From assembly GCA_028095005.1 (NCBI GenBank), contig CM051459.1, positions 2,223,190 to 2,287,189 on the forward strand: a stretch of DNA of 64,000 nt, read 5' to 3'. This DNA is from Rhynchospora pubera (lineage: Eukaryota; Streptophyta; Magnoliopsida; Poales; Cyperaceae). The notes under the pieces are model-generated. The model was not told the origin of the DNA. It made no database searches and was given only the letters and a program-made list of their open reading frames with translations. The position numbers and the translations under genes are program-made. This document shows positions 23,001 to 31,988 of this stretch, piece after piece (within the stretch, counting starts at the first letter, position 1; every line of letters begins with the position of its first letter).

Positions 23001-25171
23001 AGTTTTCATTCAACTTTTGAAACACATCAGGAACATCATCAATAAAATCACTGGGCAATTCATTCATCATTTCATCCAAATCATTTTCTCTAATGTCATC
23101 ATTATATTGTTGTTCACTTAGATTTTCTATATGATCATCATCACCCACTATTACATTATCATCTGTATCATCCCCACAATCATTTTGTACAATATTTTCC
23201 AAATCATCAGACACATTAATATTGCTCGTTCCAGCATCTAAATTTTCTTCCAAATTTTCTCCATGTTTAACCCACCGGAGGTATTTAGGTGTTGTCATCC
23301 ATCCACGCTGAATCAGATGTGATCTAATCACATTACTATCATGTCTCTCGAAGTTAAGGCAGCGTTTACAGGGACATAAAATTCTGGGTTTTCCTGTCAA
23401 CTTTCGATGTTCTTCTGCACATTTTATGAACTCTTCAACAACTTGAACAAATTCATACGATATTCTTGAATAATCAAACATGTACTTCTCCCTTTGATCC
23501 ATCTGTATATATATCCAAAAAATCAGAATTTAGGGTTTATAGATTCAATGCAACATATAAGGTTTTTGGGCCGGTTACCATCCTAGCCCGCTCTTTGGAT
23601 ACTCTTGTCTCATTAGCGAGCGTACGTTAGATGCAATGCGTTGTCTGAGAAAAATTCGGCAGCATTTCCCCTTATGTTCCCTGAATACGCAAACACACAA
23701 TTGCTCGTGCGTACGTATTCGTGGGAACATAAGAGGAAATGCTATCGAATTTTTCTCAGACAACGCATTGCATCTAACGTACAGCTCGCTGTCCTAAATG
23801 AGACAAGATAGTATCCAAAGAGCAGTACTCCCGACCGGGAGTACTATCCGAGATTAATCCCTAATGGATTAATCTCGGACGGGCAAATAGACCTAAAATA
23901 GTTCAAATTCCGGCAATTTGGTCTTATATGACAATACTTAACTAAAAGAGATGCAAATACCGATTATAACCATTAGGGATAATGCACATACAAATCGACA
24001 AATTAACAAAAAAAAATTATTGAAGATTAAAATAAAATTACCGTAATTGCCCTTCTCTTGATCGATCGGCCTCTTCAATAAGAAAACCTCAAATTCGAAT
24101 TTTTTTAGCTCTCCTTTGATCTCCTTTGCATCCTCCAATGATTTTTCAATTTTTTTGAATTTTTGTAAATTTTTTGCTATTTTATTTATATGGTTTTTGA
24201 GAGTAAGAAAATTTTCGGTTTTGTAGAGAAATGATAAGTATATGACCCTTGAGAGAGAGAGGAATAGTGAAGAAGACATGTATTTCGACTAATAAATATC
24301 TGCCTATTTTTAGTACCGGTTTTTTATAAAAAACCGGTACTAAAAATCGCTTAAAAATAAAAAAAAACGGTTTTATTTTAGTACCGGTTTTTTATAAAAA
24401 ACCGGTACTAAAAATCAATTAATTAGTACCGGTTTTTTATAAAAAACCGGTACTAAAGGTTTGAATTTATATAAAAAAACCGTTAGATTTTTAGTACCGG
24501 TTTTTTATAAAAAACCGGTACTAATTAATTGATTTTTAGTACCGGTTTTTTATAAAAAACCGGTACTAAAATAAAACCGTTTTTTTTATAAATTCAAACT
24601 TTTAGTACCGGTTTTTTATAAAAAACCGGTACTAATTAATTGATTTTAGTACCGGTTTTTTATAAAAAACCGGTACTAAAATAAAAACTTTTTTTTTTTT
24701 TAGACGATTTTTAGTACCGGTTTTTTAAAAAAACCGGTACTAAATAATAAATCTGACAATTACGAAAATGCCATGACTTATTATTAGTACCGGTTTTCTT
24801 AAAAACCGGTACTAATGAGCCGGTACTAAAAATCATTTTTGTTGTAGTGTTAATTACTTGCATTAGGTGTAGTGGAAGGGCCGAGATGACAGCCTTAACC
24901 AACACAAGTCGGCCTGCATGCATTTTGATAAATCAGTTAATTAAATAAGGAACTGGACAAAATTAGTACTGATCTATCTCAAAAAAAAAAAAAAAAACAA
25001 CAACAACAACAGAGAAGAGTAAGAAGCGCACCCGATAATTGTGCAGTCCCACAAGTACAAATCGTCACCTCTGGGGCCACCATCAATGCCCGGTTTGGGG
25101 TCCATTTCCTGTCGCTTGATAACATTAAGCAATAATTTTCTACTCCGCACTGGAGTATCAATCTTCTCCAT
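11100..25171 (-). CDS. E2 (UBC-fold) ubiquitin/SUMO-conjugating enzyme, five exons, transposon-loaded introns
   Basis: Exons on the minus strand: 25171-25032, 16059-16034, 12654-12565, 12185-12094 and 11285-11100. They join in phase with GT-AG introns to 177 aa. Visible E2 landmarks are an N-terminal helix followed by 'DPKPGI' (24-29), TPWEGG (51-56), DYPFRPP (67-73), HPN (83-85) and the active-site Cys93 in 'GRICASIL'. A Trp-Ser-Pro follows at 101-103, then the C-terminal helices. E2 enzymes carry ubiquitin or a ubiquitin-like protein as a thioester on this cysteine and pass it to substrates with E3 ligases. The N-terminus resembles the RAD6 type, while 'CTIIG..GT.WEGG.F.LTM' recalls the SUMO enzyme, so the modifier is undecided. 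The last 25 or so residues extend beyond a minimal E2. The frame is intact, but exon 2 splicing may be impaired by the adjacent LINE, so it could be a gene or a young pseudogene. Confidence 0.82.
12780..13745. repeat. Left subterminal hairpin array of CACTA 1
   Basis: About nine copies of the ACCGGT hairpin are separated by AT-rich spacers built from 'aattaatt' and 'ccgaaaatt'. Within each copy the two arms of roughly 14-15 bases are perfectly complementary around a TATA-like loop. Many copies are identical to each other, which suggests recent amplification or concerted change. Confidence 0.85.
14004..15370 (-). pseudogene. Ulp1-like (C48) cysteine protease carried by CACTA 1, 5'-truncated
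   Basis: Minus-strand exons predicted from frame and splice signals: 15370-15021, 14917-14750, 14652-14542, 14440-14389, 14296-14198 and 14105-14004 (stop TGA). The joined product shows C48 features in order: 'WVFWDP', the candidate catalytic His in 'SHFVIIIV', Asp in 'WIVDSL', Gln-Pro in 'PRQPNN' and Cys in 'DCGFYAM'. The first exon opens at a splice acceptor with nothing coding upstream, so the N-terminal part was lost when the element was shortened. Ulp1-type proteases cut SUMO from proteins, and plant CACTA and Mutator elements are known to carry relatives. All six exons stay in frame here, but without a start exon I call it a truncated gene. Confidence 0.75.
15478..15870. repeat. Right subterminal hairpin array of CACTA 1
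   Basis: Seven copies of the ACCGGT hairpin near 15478, 15545, 15587, 15658, 15704, 15768 and 15842. They are more tightly spaced than at the left end and sit in flipped neighbourhoods with 'aatcaattaatt' spacers. A poly-T-like spacer before the last copies resembles the matching end of CACTA 2. Confidence 0.85.
16034..16059 (-). other. E2 exon 2 (26-nt micro-exon) abutting the LINE
   Basis: This 26-nt exon encodes the PPGTPWEG part of the E2 core and has phase 1 and 2 ends that match exons 1 and 3. Its acceptor AG is at 16061-16060. Only 14 intron bases separate it from the LINE tail, so the old branch-point region is now about 8.8 kb away. Confidence 0.85.
16265..17156 (-). pseudogene. LINE reverse transcriptase C-terminus with zinc-binding domain
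   Basis: An open frame of 239 aa (16984-16265), extended upstream to about 17156 through one stop codon. It contains 'APPKTKFFCWLL' and a Cys-x2-Cys...His...Cys pattern ('CILCNQNETETTRHLFLHC'), as in the zf-RVT domain at the end of plant LINE ORF2 proteins. The tail 'LWRIWKTRNEFIF' is also typical. An endonuclease and the catalytic RT core are missing because of 5' truncation, so the piece is inactive. Confidence 0.88.
17185..18150. repeat. Left subterminal hairpin array of CACTA 2
   Basis: About nine ACCGGT hairpins near 17304, 17350, 17463, 17577, 17690, 17801, 17917, 18008 and 18111, with a rough period of 113 bases. Spacers and order follow CACTA 1, which supports a close common parent. 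Confidence 0.85.
18399..19312 (-). pseudogene. Ulp1-like (C48) protease remnant in CACTA 2
   Basis: Counterpart of the CACTA 1 protease. By constant offset the exons are 19312-19145, 19047-18937, 18835-18784, 18691-18593 and 18500-18399. The His, Asp and Cys motifs are still readable. The acceptor before the 'DCGFY' exon has changed from GTAG to GTAC; use of the next AG, two bases on, would shift the frame. The exon equivalent to 15370-15021 is absent: similarity stops just beyond the duplicated 'gttaggagctagaatactt' segment near 19417. It is therefore more decayed than the copy in CACTA 1. Confidence 0.7.
19420..20165. other. CACTA 2 interior without clear gene
   Basis: AT-rich to about 19880 with repeated 'aaaattaatagtgcataca' words, then a GC-rich block with 'gagaggcagcggc' repeats and GA runs. 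Minus-strand frames here are Ser/Pro-rich low complexity. It could be a promoter or leader for the minus-strand protease gene, but that is inference. Confidence 0.4.
20170..21865 (+). repeat. Interior tandem array of hairpin-bearing units, about 216 bp each
   Basis: Eight copies of an AGTACCGGTTTTTT hairpin start at 20188, 20393, 20601, 20818, 21034, 21250, 21466 and 21681. Spacings are 205, 208, 217, 216, 216, 216 and 215. The units from 20601 on are almost identical, including 'aataaatcataaagtttcgg' and 'ttagtttctgtttttaatt'. This array lies in the element's interior, not at its ends, and has no match in CACTA 1. Confidence 0.9.
21989..23502 (-). pseudogene. CACTA transposase (Tnp2/Transposase_21 type), internally deleted
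   Basis: The main frame (23502-22318, 394 aa) has a transposase-associated domain at about 1-80 with 'CPCKRCLN' and 'RGWM', then an acidic linker. It then enters the Transposase_21 region with 'ACPNDCILF', 'KCPKCNASRYK' and 'DGMNPYG', ending at 'NLPPWLCMK'. There it meets a stop. Immediately downstream in the same orientation (22317-22191) comes 'RRIVGVEDVVDEEEYDQF', which in full-length relatives lies near the C-terminus. A GT-AG intron (22190-22096) leads to a last exon (22095-21989) ending at TAG. Full transposases of this family are about 1000 aa, so most of the catalytic and DUF4216 parts were deleted. It would not be active. Confidence 0.88.
23591..23822. repeat. Long inverted repeat upstream of the transposase
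   Basis: Arms of about 100 bases (23591-23689 and 23714-23822) around a short loop. Matched words include 'ctctttggata' with 'tatccaaagag', and 'gatgcaatgcgttgtctgag' with its complement. It lies between the transposase start and the right terminal array, where the promoter is expected. Confidence 0.85.
23824..23880. repeat. Two short perfect palindromes
   Basis: Arms 'agtactccc' and 'gggagtact' surround 3-4 bases, followed at once by arms 'ccgagattaatcc' and 'ggattaatctcgg'. Together with the larger inverted repeat they make three hairpins in a row in the presumed transposase promoter. Confidence 0.85.
24305..24825. repeat. Right subterminal hairpin array of CACTA 2
   Basis: About nine ACCGGT hairpins near 24308, 24379, 24427, 24494, 24538, 24602, 24649, 24710 and 24788. 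Flanking spacers match those at 15478-15870 of CACTA 1. The array has two more copies than CACTA 1. Confidence 0.85.
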
Positions 25172-25295
25172 TTTCCTAATGACTATCCTTATTCCCTAGT
25201 TTCCAGAATAAATAAACAAAAACTACGTCTTAGCTAGCCTTAGGTCATATAAAAAAGAATTATTTTTTCCTAATTAATAGAAATAATAGTCATCA

Positions 25296-25521
25296 CAAGC
25301 ATTTATATATGTATCAGCTTGTAGCTTAACTTACTCAAACAGACTAGACACATCACACATAGTACCACATTCTTAAAGCAATAAAACGTGTATACGTTTC
25401 TCATACCAGATTGAAGCATTTATGTGTCAGCTTGTAGCTTAACTTACTCAAACGGACTAGACACATCACACATAGTGCCACATTCTTAAAGCAATAAAAC
25501 GTGTATATGTTTCTCATACCA
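25296..25521 (+). repeat. Tandem duplication, 113-bp period, upstream of E2 gene
   Basis: Two copies about 113 bases apart share 'cagcttgtagcttaacttac' (25315 and 25428), 'agacacatcacacatagt' and 'attcttaaagcaataaaacg'. They differ at only a few bases. They lie about 125 bp upstream of the E2 start codon. Confidence 0.9.
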
Positions 25522-25717
25522 CTAAATTATATCTTTGTGAATAACATAATTAAATCTATATAATTTGTCTTTTTGAACCCGATGCAAGCATAAATTTCTC
25601 ATTGCCCCCCATTTTATCTTAAAAAAATAATAAATTTCTCATTGCCATGTATTTATATCCACTAAATCTAGGTTTCTTCTGGTAACTGAAATTTAATTTG
25701 TTCGATAAAAATACACT

Positions 25718-26102
25718 GGTGCGTTTGGATCTCTTTGAGAATAAATTTAGAATTAGTTATTCGGAATAAAAAAAACTAATTGTAAATGGTTGAGAATAAT
25801 TTTTTTTTAAATTAAGAGTACTCTTTTTAAGTGATCTAACATCCCGAATAAATTTTTATTCATAGTGTGTCGGGATTATTTTTAAAATCCGGATTAATTA
25901 ACAAAATTTTTTGGACCATTTTTAAATCTAGATTAAGAAGATGGTCAAAACATATTATTAGGAATAAAAATTTATTTCAAAATTTGGACCACCTAGAAAT
26001 AACACTCTAAATCTCCAAAAAACTTATTCTTGATCATCTAGAAATAATATATTTTTTTGAATAACTAATCTTAATTTATTCTTGAGTGATCCAAACACAC
26101 TT
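25718..26102. mobile_element. MITE with 50-bp inverted ends
   Basis: The left end GTGCGTTTGGATC...GAGAATAAATT is complementary to the right end AATTTATTC...GATCCAAACACAC over about 50 bp. Length is about 385 bp. The interior is AT-rich and non-coding. No clear target duplication was found, so the superfamily is unassigned. Confidence 0.7.
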
Positions 26103-26277
26103 ATAATGAATATTTCTTCCGCATCCTTCCAATTTAATAATGAAAATTGCAAATAAGAAAATCAGGAGATATGTTCATTTTTTTTATTTGTCTATTAGAG
26201 AATGCGACTGAGAGAAATTAAGGACACATGCTCATTTTGTGTCCATTGGAGAAGCCAAACGCCAAATGTATTTAGAT

Positions 26278-26723
26278 CAAGGTTTTAAAATACGGTTTTT
26301 GCAGTATAACGATATAGAATTGATATAGCGATTCGTTGTTATATTGGTGATATAACGGAGAAAAAACGGTGTATATAAAAATATAATTATACTACTAGCC
26401 TATCTTATCAGTTACTTGCAAAATTAAAATATAAAAAAATTAACAAGTCAAAAAGTAAAATAGACAAAATCAAAGTTTTAAACGCTAAACAAATTAGGGC
26501 TTGGTATGGATTTGTATTAAGCAAAAATAATAATTTTGTAAGTTCAATGACCGATCCGTTTTTTCGTCGCCAAATGCAAAAATTTTAAGTTATTTCGCCG
26601 ATTTTTCGGAAATATAACGTTACTGTTATTTCGCTCTTGGTTGTTGTAATGTTGATGCGTTTTGCTCCAAAATGCCGTTATTTAAGTCATAACGGTGTTA
26701 TTTCGGTGAAATTTAAAAGCTTG
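26278..26723. mobile_element. hAT-type MITE with 8-bp target duplication
   Basis: Ends CAAGGTTTTAAA and TTTAAAAGCTTG form short inverted repeats. The perfect 8-bp duplication ATTTAGAT flanks them at 26270-26277 and 26724-26731. An 8-bp duplication is the hAT signature. At 446 bp and without an ORF it is non-autonomous. Confidence 0.8.
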
Positions 26724-28289
26724 ATTTAGATTATTAATTTCATATAATTTTTTTATTGCTCAAGTCATTTAACCCCTTGTGTCCATACCAGTCTTCATCA
26801 GGTGATGCTTATCCTCGTTAACATGCAACGTTGTCATTAAAATTATATTTTTTAAATTTGCAATAATATTTTTTCCCTGCGCGACAGTAAAGGTGAACCC
26901 CTTGTACTTTACAGTTGATACGTACGCCACTGGCATCGATTTAGATATAATTAAACACTGGAGTTGATACAACAGAAGTGTCTTAATCCTTATCCAACGC
27001 TACCTTTTCTCGATAGGGAAGGATTTATATGGTGCACATTTATGCCAAAGGGGACAAGATGAGTGCACCTCTTTTCTATCTACTATTCCTATTCCACTTT
27101 GTGCTGTTTAGGATAAAGAGGAAAGATTTAATGTAAACATTTTGTGAATGTTAAAAAAAAGGTATCATGATTCATGCGTATGGTGCTCTCTTAAGGCAAC
27201 TAAATATGCATGGACAATGACAACCAAATTGAAAGATCTTAAACGCCCAGAAATGTGTTGACAACCAACAAATACAAACGTATAGAAATTAAATTTTGCT
27301 GTCGCTCACGTGTAACATTATTCTTTTCAAATATAATTATTCAATTAAAAAAAACCTTTTATACAAGAATCACAGAACAATTTCACGGATAAACGATGAA
27401 TTACTTGGCTTTCTGAATGAATAGAAAATTAAACGGATTTTATGAATTATTATATGAATAATTAGAGAAGCAATATTTTTTAAAATATATACTTTTCTGT
27501 TGTGTTGTACTCAAGGCAGAACTAATGGCTTTTGCTCTGCCTTGGGAGAAGAAATGAGAGTTTTTATAATATTTAGAGGGTAAAAGAACAAGAAGGAAAT
27601 TACCCCTGCCTTAAATGAGAGGTACTGCCCACAGCCGTGTCTTAAATGAGTCTCTTTTCTTTTCCCTCTACGGCTGCCCTACTGACTGGGAGCGTAGCCG
27701 TTCAAGATTCAACCATCTAGATAGACTCGTCTTAAATCAAATGCACGAATATTCCTGTAAAGAAATATGGGTCCCACCGTATTCAAGACCTTAAATTAAT
27801 TAAAGTCGGCGACTCGGCACGCTAAATGCTTCTTCCGTTAGATTAGAAATGGAGCGTTGATTTATAATCGAACGGTGGATGGTGCTCCCTTTTCTTTTGT
27901 AGAGTCATACAGTACGATACGATACAAGAGTGGATGGAGTTGGACTCTGGAGTCTGGACCCGTTGCCCGTTGGTATGAGAATGAGACGAGACCTAATTCT
28001 AATTGGTATTTGGTAGTTTCCATTCCCAAATCCCAAATCCCAAATCCCAACTCCCTTTTCTTTCTTTCTTTCACGTTCCTACTCTCTTTTGAATTCTTCC
28101 ATAAAACAGTAAGGCCCTGATCGGAAACTATTTTTCCCCAATTCCTCTGATCGCCACGATTTCTTTCTTTCAAATATATATTATAATTATTCACGCCTTT
28201 GCGCTCTTCTTTCCTTCTTAATTTCGATATAATTCGAATCCCTTTTTGAGCTTCTCTTCTCCAGTTCTCCAAAATTTAATTTAATTTTG

Positions 28290-31200
28290 ATGAAGACTGA
28301 GGATCCCGGGCAGGGGCAGTTGAATCGGGCTTTGGTGGATGCTTTGGCTGGCGCCATCGCTGGTGGCATCTCTCGTACTGTCACCTCGCCTCTTGATGTC
28401 ATTAAAATTAGGTTTCAGGTAATCCTTTCAATTCAATTCCTCCATTATTATATTTTTGTAAATGACCAAACTAGGTTAATCCCTCCCTTCAATCTCACAA
28501 CCAACAAACAAACAACAATTACAACTTGCCTTTGCATTTTCAACATTTTCCTAAAGTAAATAAAAGAAAAACATTTCAAAGGGTCTTGCTTATTGCATCA
28601 TGGAGACTATTCTTTTCTTCTCTTTTTATTTGTTGCTATCCAAGCTGAATTCTGTAATCTCACCGGGGAAACTATAACCAAAGGGGAAACTCTTCACACC
28701 TCAACTTTTCCTTCTTCATTTTCGCTTATACCCTCAAATAGCAACAATCCAAAGGAACACTGTCATTTTGAATGTACCCTATGAATTAGGATATGTGCTC
28801 ATTCATGCAAGAACAGGCAATGCCAATAAAGAAAATTTTGTGCCTTTTCACACAAAACTTTTTATTTCTATGTTCCCATCATCACACCATTAAGCTTGAC
28901 TATGCATTATATCTATGATCAAAAGAACTTAGAACTGAATTCCATTACAACGGCCACTGCATCTATAAATTCAGGTCCAACTCGAGCCGACTACTACATG
29001 GACCTTGCTACAGAAACAAATTCACAGCCCATCCAAATATAGAGGGATATTGCAAACGGCTAAGGAAATTTTCAGAGAGGAAGGTTTGCCGGTATCTCTC
29101 TTTTCATGTTTATTTATTTTATGCAATCAGTTGTTGCCTTTTTTTTTAATCCATGATGTGATGAGTTTCATGCAACTGGACTTATAATTGACTTGATTCA
29201 ACCTTCCTTCCGTTCTATGGTATACAATCACACCATCTCTTCTGTTATTATATAAATTGGAGGGGGTGGGAGTAGGTGTTTTGCTTCTTTCATGTTATTT
29301 TGCTTCTTTCATATATCTAGTACCAGCTAGATACCAGTGCTAGCTGGTTCGTTGATGAATGCAAAGTGTCTTTTAGTAAACATGCTACTGTTGATACCAC
29401 TGTACTAAACACAATTGCTGTCAATTGTTCTAGCTGATTTGTCAGTTGAAGTGAAATAGATTGTTGTTTTATTCGTATTATTTCTTTTGGACTATTAATT
29501 TAGGGTTTTTGGAAAGGAAATGTGCCGGCTCTGCTCCTGTACATGCCATACACTGCCATACAGTTCACAGTTCTACACAAGTTGAAAACTTTTGCTTCAG
29601 GTTCTTCCAAGGCAGGTATTAGCACATGTCCTAAGCCCTAATTCCAAACTCGCCTGCCCAACCCCTGAACACACAAAAACACAAAAAAAAGTACAAATGA
29701 AAGAAATTGCACTTCATGGATGTAAGAAACAAACAAACAAGTAAGACCTTCTAACCAACTGAACAGCATGTTGAATTATACCAGGCAGGTGCCATGCCAC
29801 TGTGAAATGTATACATGGAAAATTTTTGTGGTAAGGAATCTTGCTTGTAATGAGTTATACTTAGTTTGTTTCTGTACCTTAACATGTACTTTATCAACAT
29901 AGTTCACCAGGTTCCGTTTTCTTTTCTGGTAAGGTAGGGGATATCTTATGCTGTGCTCAGCTGATGTTTACTATTATTGCTTTGTGTTTTACTAGAGGAT
30001 CATTTACAACTGAGCCCATACTGGTCTTATATAAGTGGGGGTTTGGCAGGATGTGCTGCTACCGTAGGATCCTACCCTTTTGATCTTCTAAGAACCATTT
30101 TAGCTTCTCAAGGGGAACCAAAGGTATTAAATCTACTGTATTTAATTCATTATATATCCCTGAGTTGTATTATAACAAAAAGAGCTTTGAAGTTTCTGCA
30201 TTAAGGTTTTATTTTTTACTAAAGTTTATTGTATCTGATACAGATACCACAGCTGTGAATGCTCTTATTGTTTTGTGGCAGTAGGACATACCACTGGATG
30301 GCACTGTCATCACACCCACTAAATACCGATATATACTACCAGTACATTACTTACCAGAACTAGTATTTGTACATGCTCATGTGGCCTGGTGAACATGCAT
30401 GAACATACTTTAGTATGAATTAGTGACCAAAATGACCTGGGAGGAAATATAGCATAAAAAATAATATTATGAGAACAATTAAAGTGTGCTAACTTTTTAT
30501 TTATGGTATGCCAGGTTTATCCCAACATGAGGTCAGCATTCTTTGACATAATTCATAAACGAGGTTTTAAAGGGTTATATGCTGGCTTATCTCCTACTCT
30601 TGTTGAGATAATTCCTTATGCAGGATTACAGTTTGGCTCCTATGACACGTTCAAACGATGGATGATTGTATGCTCTGAACTCTTTGTTCTATCTTTCTTT
30701 AGTATGCAAAACAATTTGATGTGATTTATCAACTGAATTATTTCATATGAGCACTGGTGTACACCAAATATCACGAGGAACTTCTGCAAACGAAGAGTAC
30801 ATCCAATATTCATGGGTGTTTTGGATGAGCATGTATGGTATAATACAGTGTAAAGTAGCCGTCTGATATTTTACAGTTTAGCCATGTACGATAGTTAACC
30901 TTACTTAAGTACTTGTTTATATCTATAGCTGGTACTCAACCATTATTTGAGTCGATAAGAAGTATTATAGAATGTTCTCTTTGTACCCAATTTCAATTTC
31001 TAGCTGGTGGGTAGGGTTCATGCTAGTCAGGTCATGTAATTCCACATGACTGTATGATTAGTACTCCTTAAACCTGCCTCAAGTAAATCATGCAAAATCT
31101 TATGTGTGTTTTGACTTTCGATGGTAATTACAGCTGTGGAACAGATACAGAAACCCTGAGCTTGATTCTGCCAGGGCTGCTGAGTCGGCTTCAAGCTTCC

Positions 31201-31781
31201 AGTTGTTTCTTTGTGGTTTATTTGCGGGGACATTTGCCAAGTCGGTGTGTCATCCTCTTGACGTCGTCAAAAAGAGGTTTCAGGTTAGAACTTGAAATCC
31301 ATTACACATATGGTCCACAGATTTCCATGCATTGGTCAAATGGGCCAGTGTTAAATTATTATTATGTTCAAGATGGCACTGGGATTATTTAAATTTGTTT
31401 GATGCGGTCCCTCAGTTAATTGCCCAAAAGGAGAAGTTAGCTATGCATCCATATTGGGCGAAAGAAACAATATGTTTTTCAATTTTATTTCATTGAATAG
31501 ACCTACAATGTAGGGATTATGGATTTAGAAAGGTAAATATGTTTTATGTATATAATTTACAGGTTGAAGGTTTAGAGAGGCACCCTAAGTATGGGGCTCG
31601 TATAGAGAACAGTGCATACAAGAACATGTACCATGCATTGAAAGAGATTCTAATGAAGGAGGGTTGGGCTGGTCTTTACAAAGGAATTATTCCATCCCTG
31701 ATCAAATCCGCTCCCGCCGGTGCGGTTACTTTTGTGGCATATGAACACATTTCAGACTTTATAGAGACGCTCTTGACTTGA
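28290..31781 (+). CDS. Mitochondrial carrier, thiamine diphosphate carrier type, seven exons
   Basis: Exons: 28290-28418, 28975-29091, 29504-29615, 29996-30123, 30515-30667, 31134-31283 and 31563-31781. All introns are GT-AG and the joined CDS encodes 335 aa. Three mitochondrial carrier repeats carry the P-x-[DE]-x-x-[KR] signature at Pro34-Lys39 (SPLDVIKIRF), Pro147-Arg152 (YPFDLLR) and Pro254-Lys259 (HPLDVVKKRF), so six membrane helices are expected in the inner mitochondrial membrane. The sequence closely resembles plant thiamine diphosphate (TPP) carriers of the TPC group, including 'GSYPFDLLRT.LASQGEPK' and 'GLYAGLSPTL.EIIPYAG'. These import the cofactor for pyruvate and 2-oxoglutarate dehydrogenases. 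The first ATG at 28290 suits the family's start. The length is as usual and nothing is broken. Substrate assignment rests on family resemblance. Confidence 0.95.
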
Positions 31782-31982
31782 ACTGATATTTTTTCAGTGT
31801 ACATCAATTTTGCCCTTGTAAGTTTCCCATAATCTGTTCTGATATTTTCGTACTGTACAAATGATTGGAAACGAGATTGTGTCAGACCTCCAGTCATGCG
31901 GCATACTCTGGTGCTGGTTCGTCAGGAAATCTGATCGGATGGGGGCCATTTTCAGGAGTTTGAATTGCTAATTGCCGCATCC

Positions 31983-31988
31983 AATAAA
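31983..31988 (+). terminator. Candidate poly(A) signal of the carrier gene
   Basis: AATAAA lies about 200 bases after the stop codon. It is the first canonical signal seen downstream. Plant signals are loose, so this is only a candidate. Confidence 0.5.

Larger units (their letters stand above)
17160..24849. mobile_element. CACTA transposon 2, 7.7 kb, nested in the LINE
   Basis: Begins CACTACGCC and ends GTTGTAGTG, with target duplication TTA (17157-17159 and 24850-24852). It shares hairpin ends and the C48 protease region with CACTA 1. From 14004-14950 against 18399-19345 there is a constant offset of 4395, hence no length change between the two. It additionally has a GC-rich block (about 19880-20165), an interior tandem hairpin array (20170-21865), an internally deleted transposase on the minus strand, and a set of palindromes at 23591-23880. 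It is larger than CACTA 1 but also non-autonomous. Confidence 0.93.
16074..24910 (-). mobile_element. 5'-truncated LINE, split by CACTA 2
   Basis: A minus-strand non-LTR retrotransposon with a 24-base tail (poly-T 16074-16097 on the plus strand) and the 17-bp target duplication GGCCTGCATGCATTTTG at 16057-16073 and 24911-24927. Only about 1.1 kb of LINE remains, as 5' truncation is usual. It holds the end of the reverse transcriptase ORF in two pieces on either side of CACTA 2. The upstream piece (24910-24853) has the 'GRLVLVKAV' motif. The downstream piece has 'SRSFLWKG', 'NGGLG' and the zinc-binding C-terminal domain. Removing CACTA 2 and one TTA restores a continuous frame, which shows the nesting order. 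Target duplication and tail are intact, so the insertion is fairly young. Confidence 0.92.
25172..28289. other. Intergenic region between divergent E2 and carrier genes
   Basis: About 3.1 kb that must contain both promoters. It holds a 113-bp tandem duplication, a MITE with GTG[CT]GTTTGGATC ends, and a hAT-type insertion, each listed separately. From 26732 to 28289 no repeat or gene is clear. A stretch of 'cccaaat' repeats lies at about 28024-28045 and pyrimidine-rich sequence follows into the carrier's leader. A clear TATA box for either gene was not identified. Confidence 0.5.

Noticed and set aside
23575..23763. 62-aa ORF across the large palindrome in CACTA 2
   Set aside because: It lies in the inverted repeat and has no homology; the palindrome explains the open frame.
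24979..25161. 60-aa minus-strand ORF overlapping E2 exon 1
   Set aside because: Alternative frame of a supported exon, ending in a poly-Phe run from poly-A in the intron.
28287..28559. 90-aa ORF running past the first carrier exon
   Set aside because: The true exon ends at a GT donor at 28419; the rest is intron read-through.
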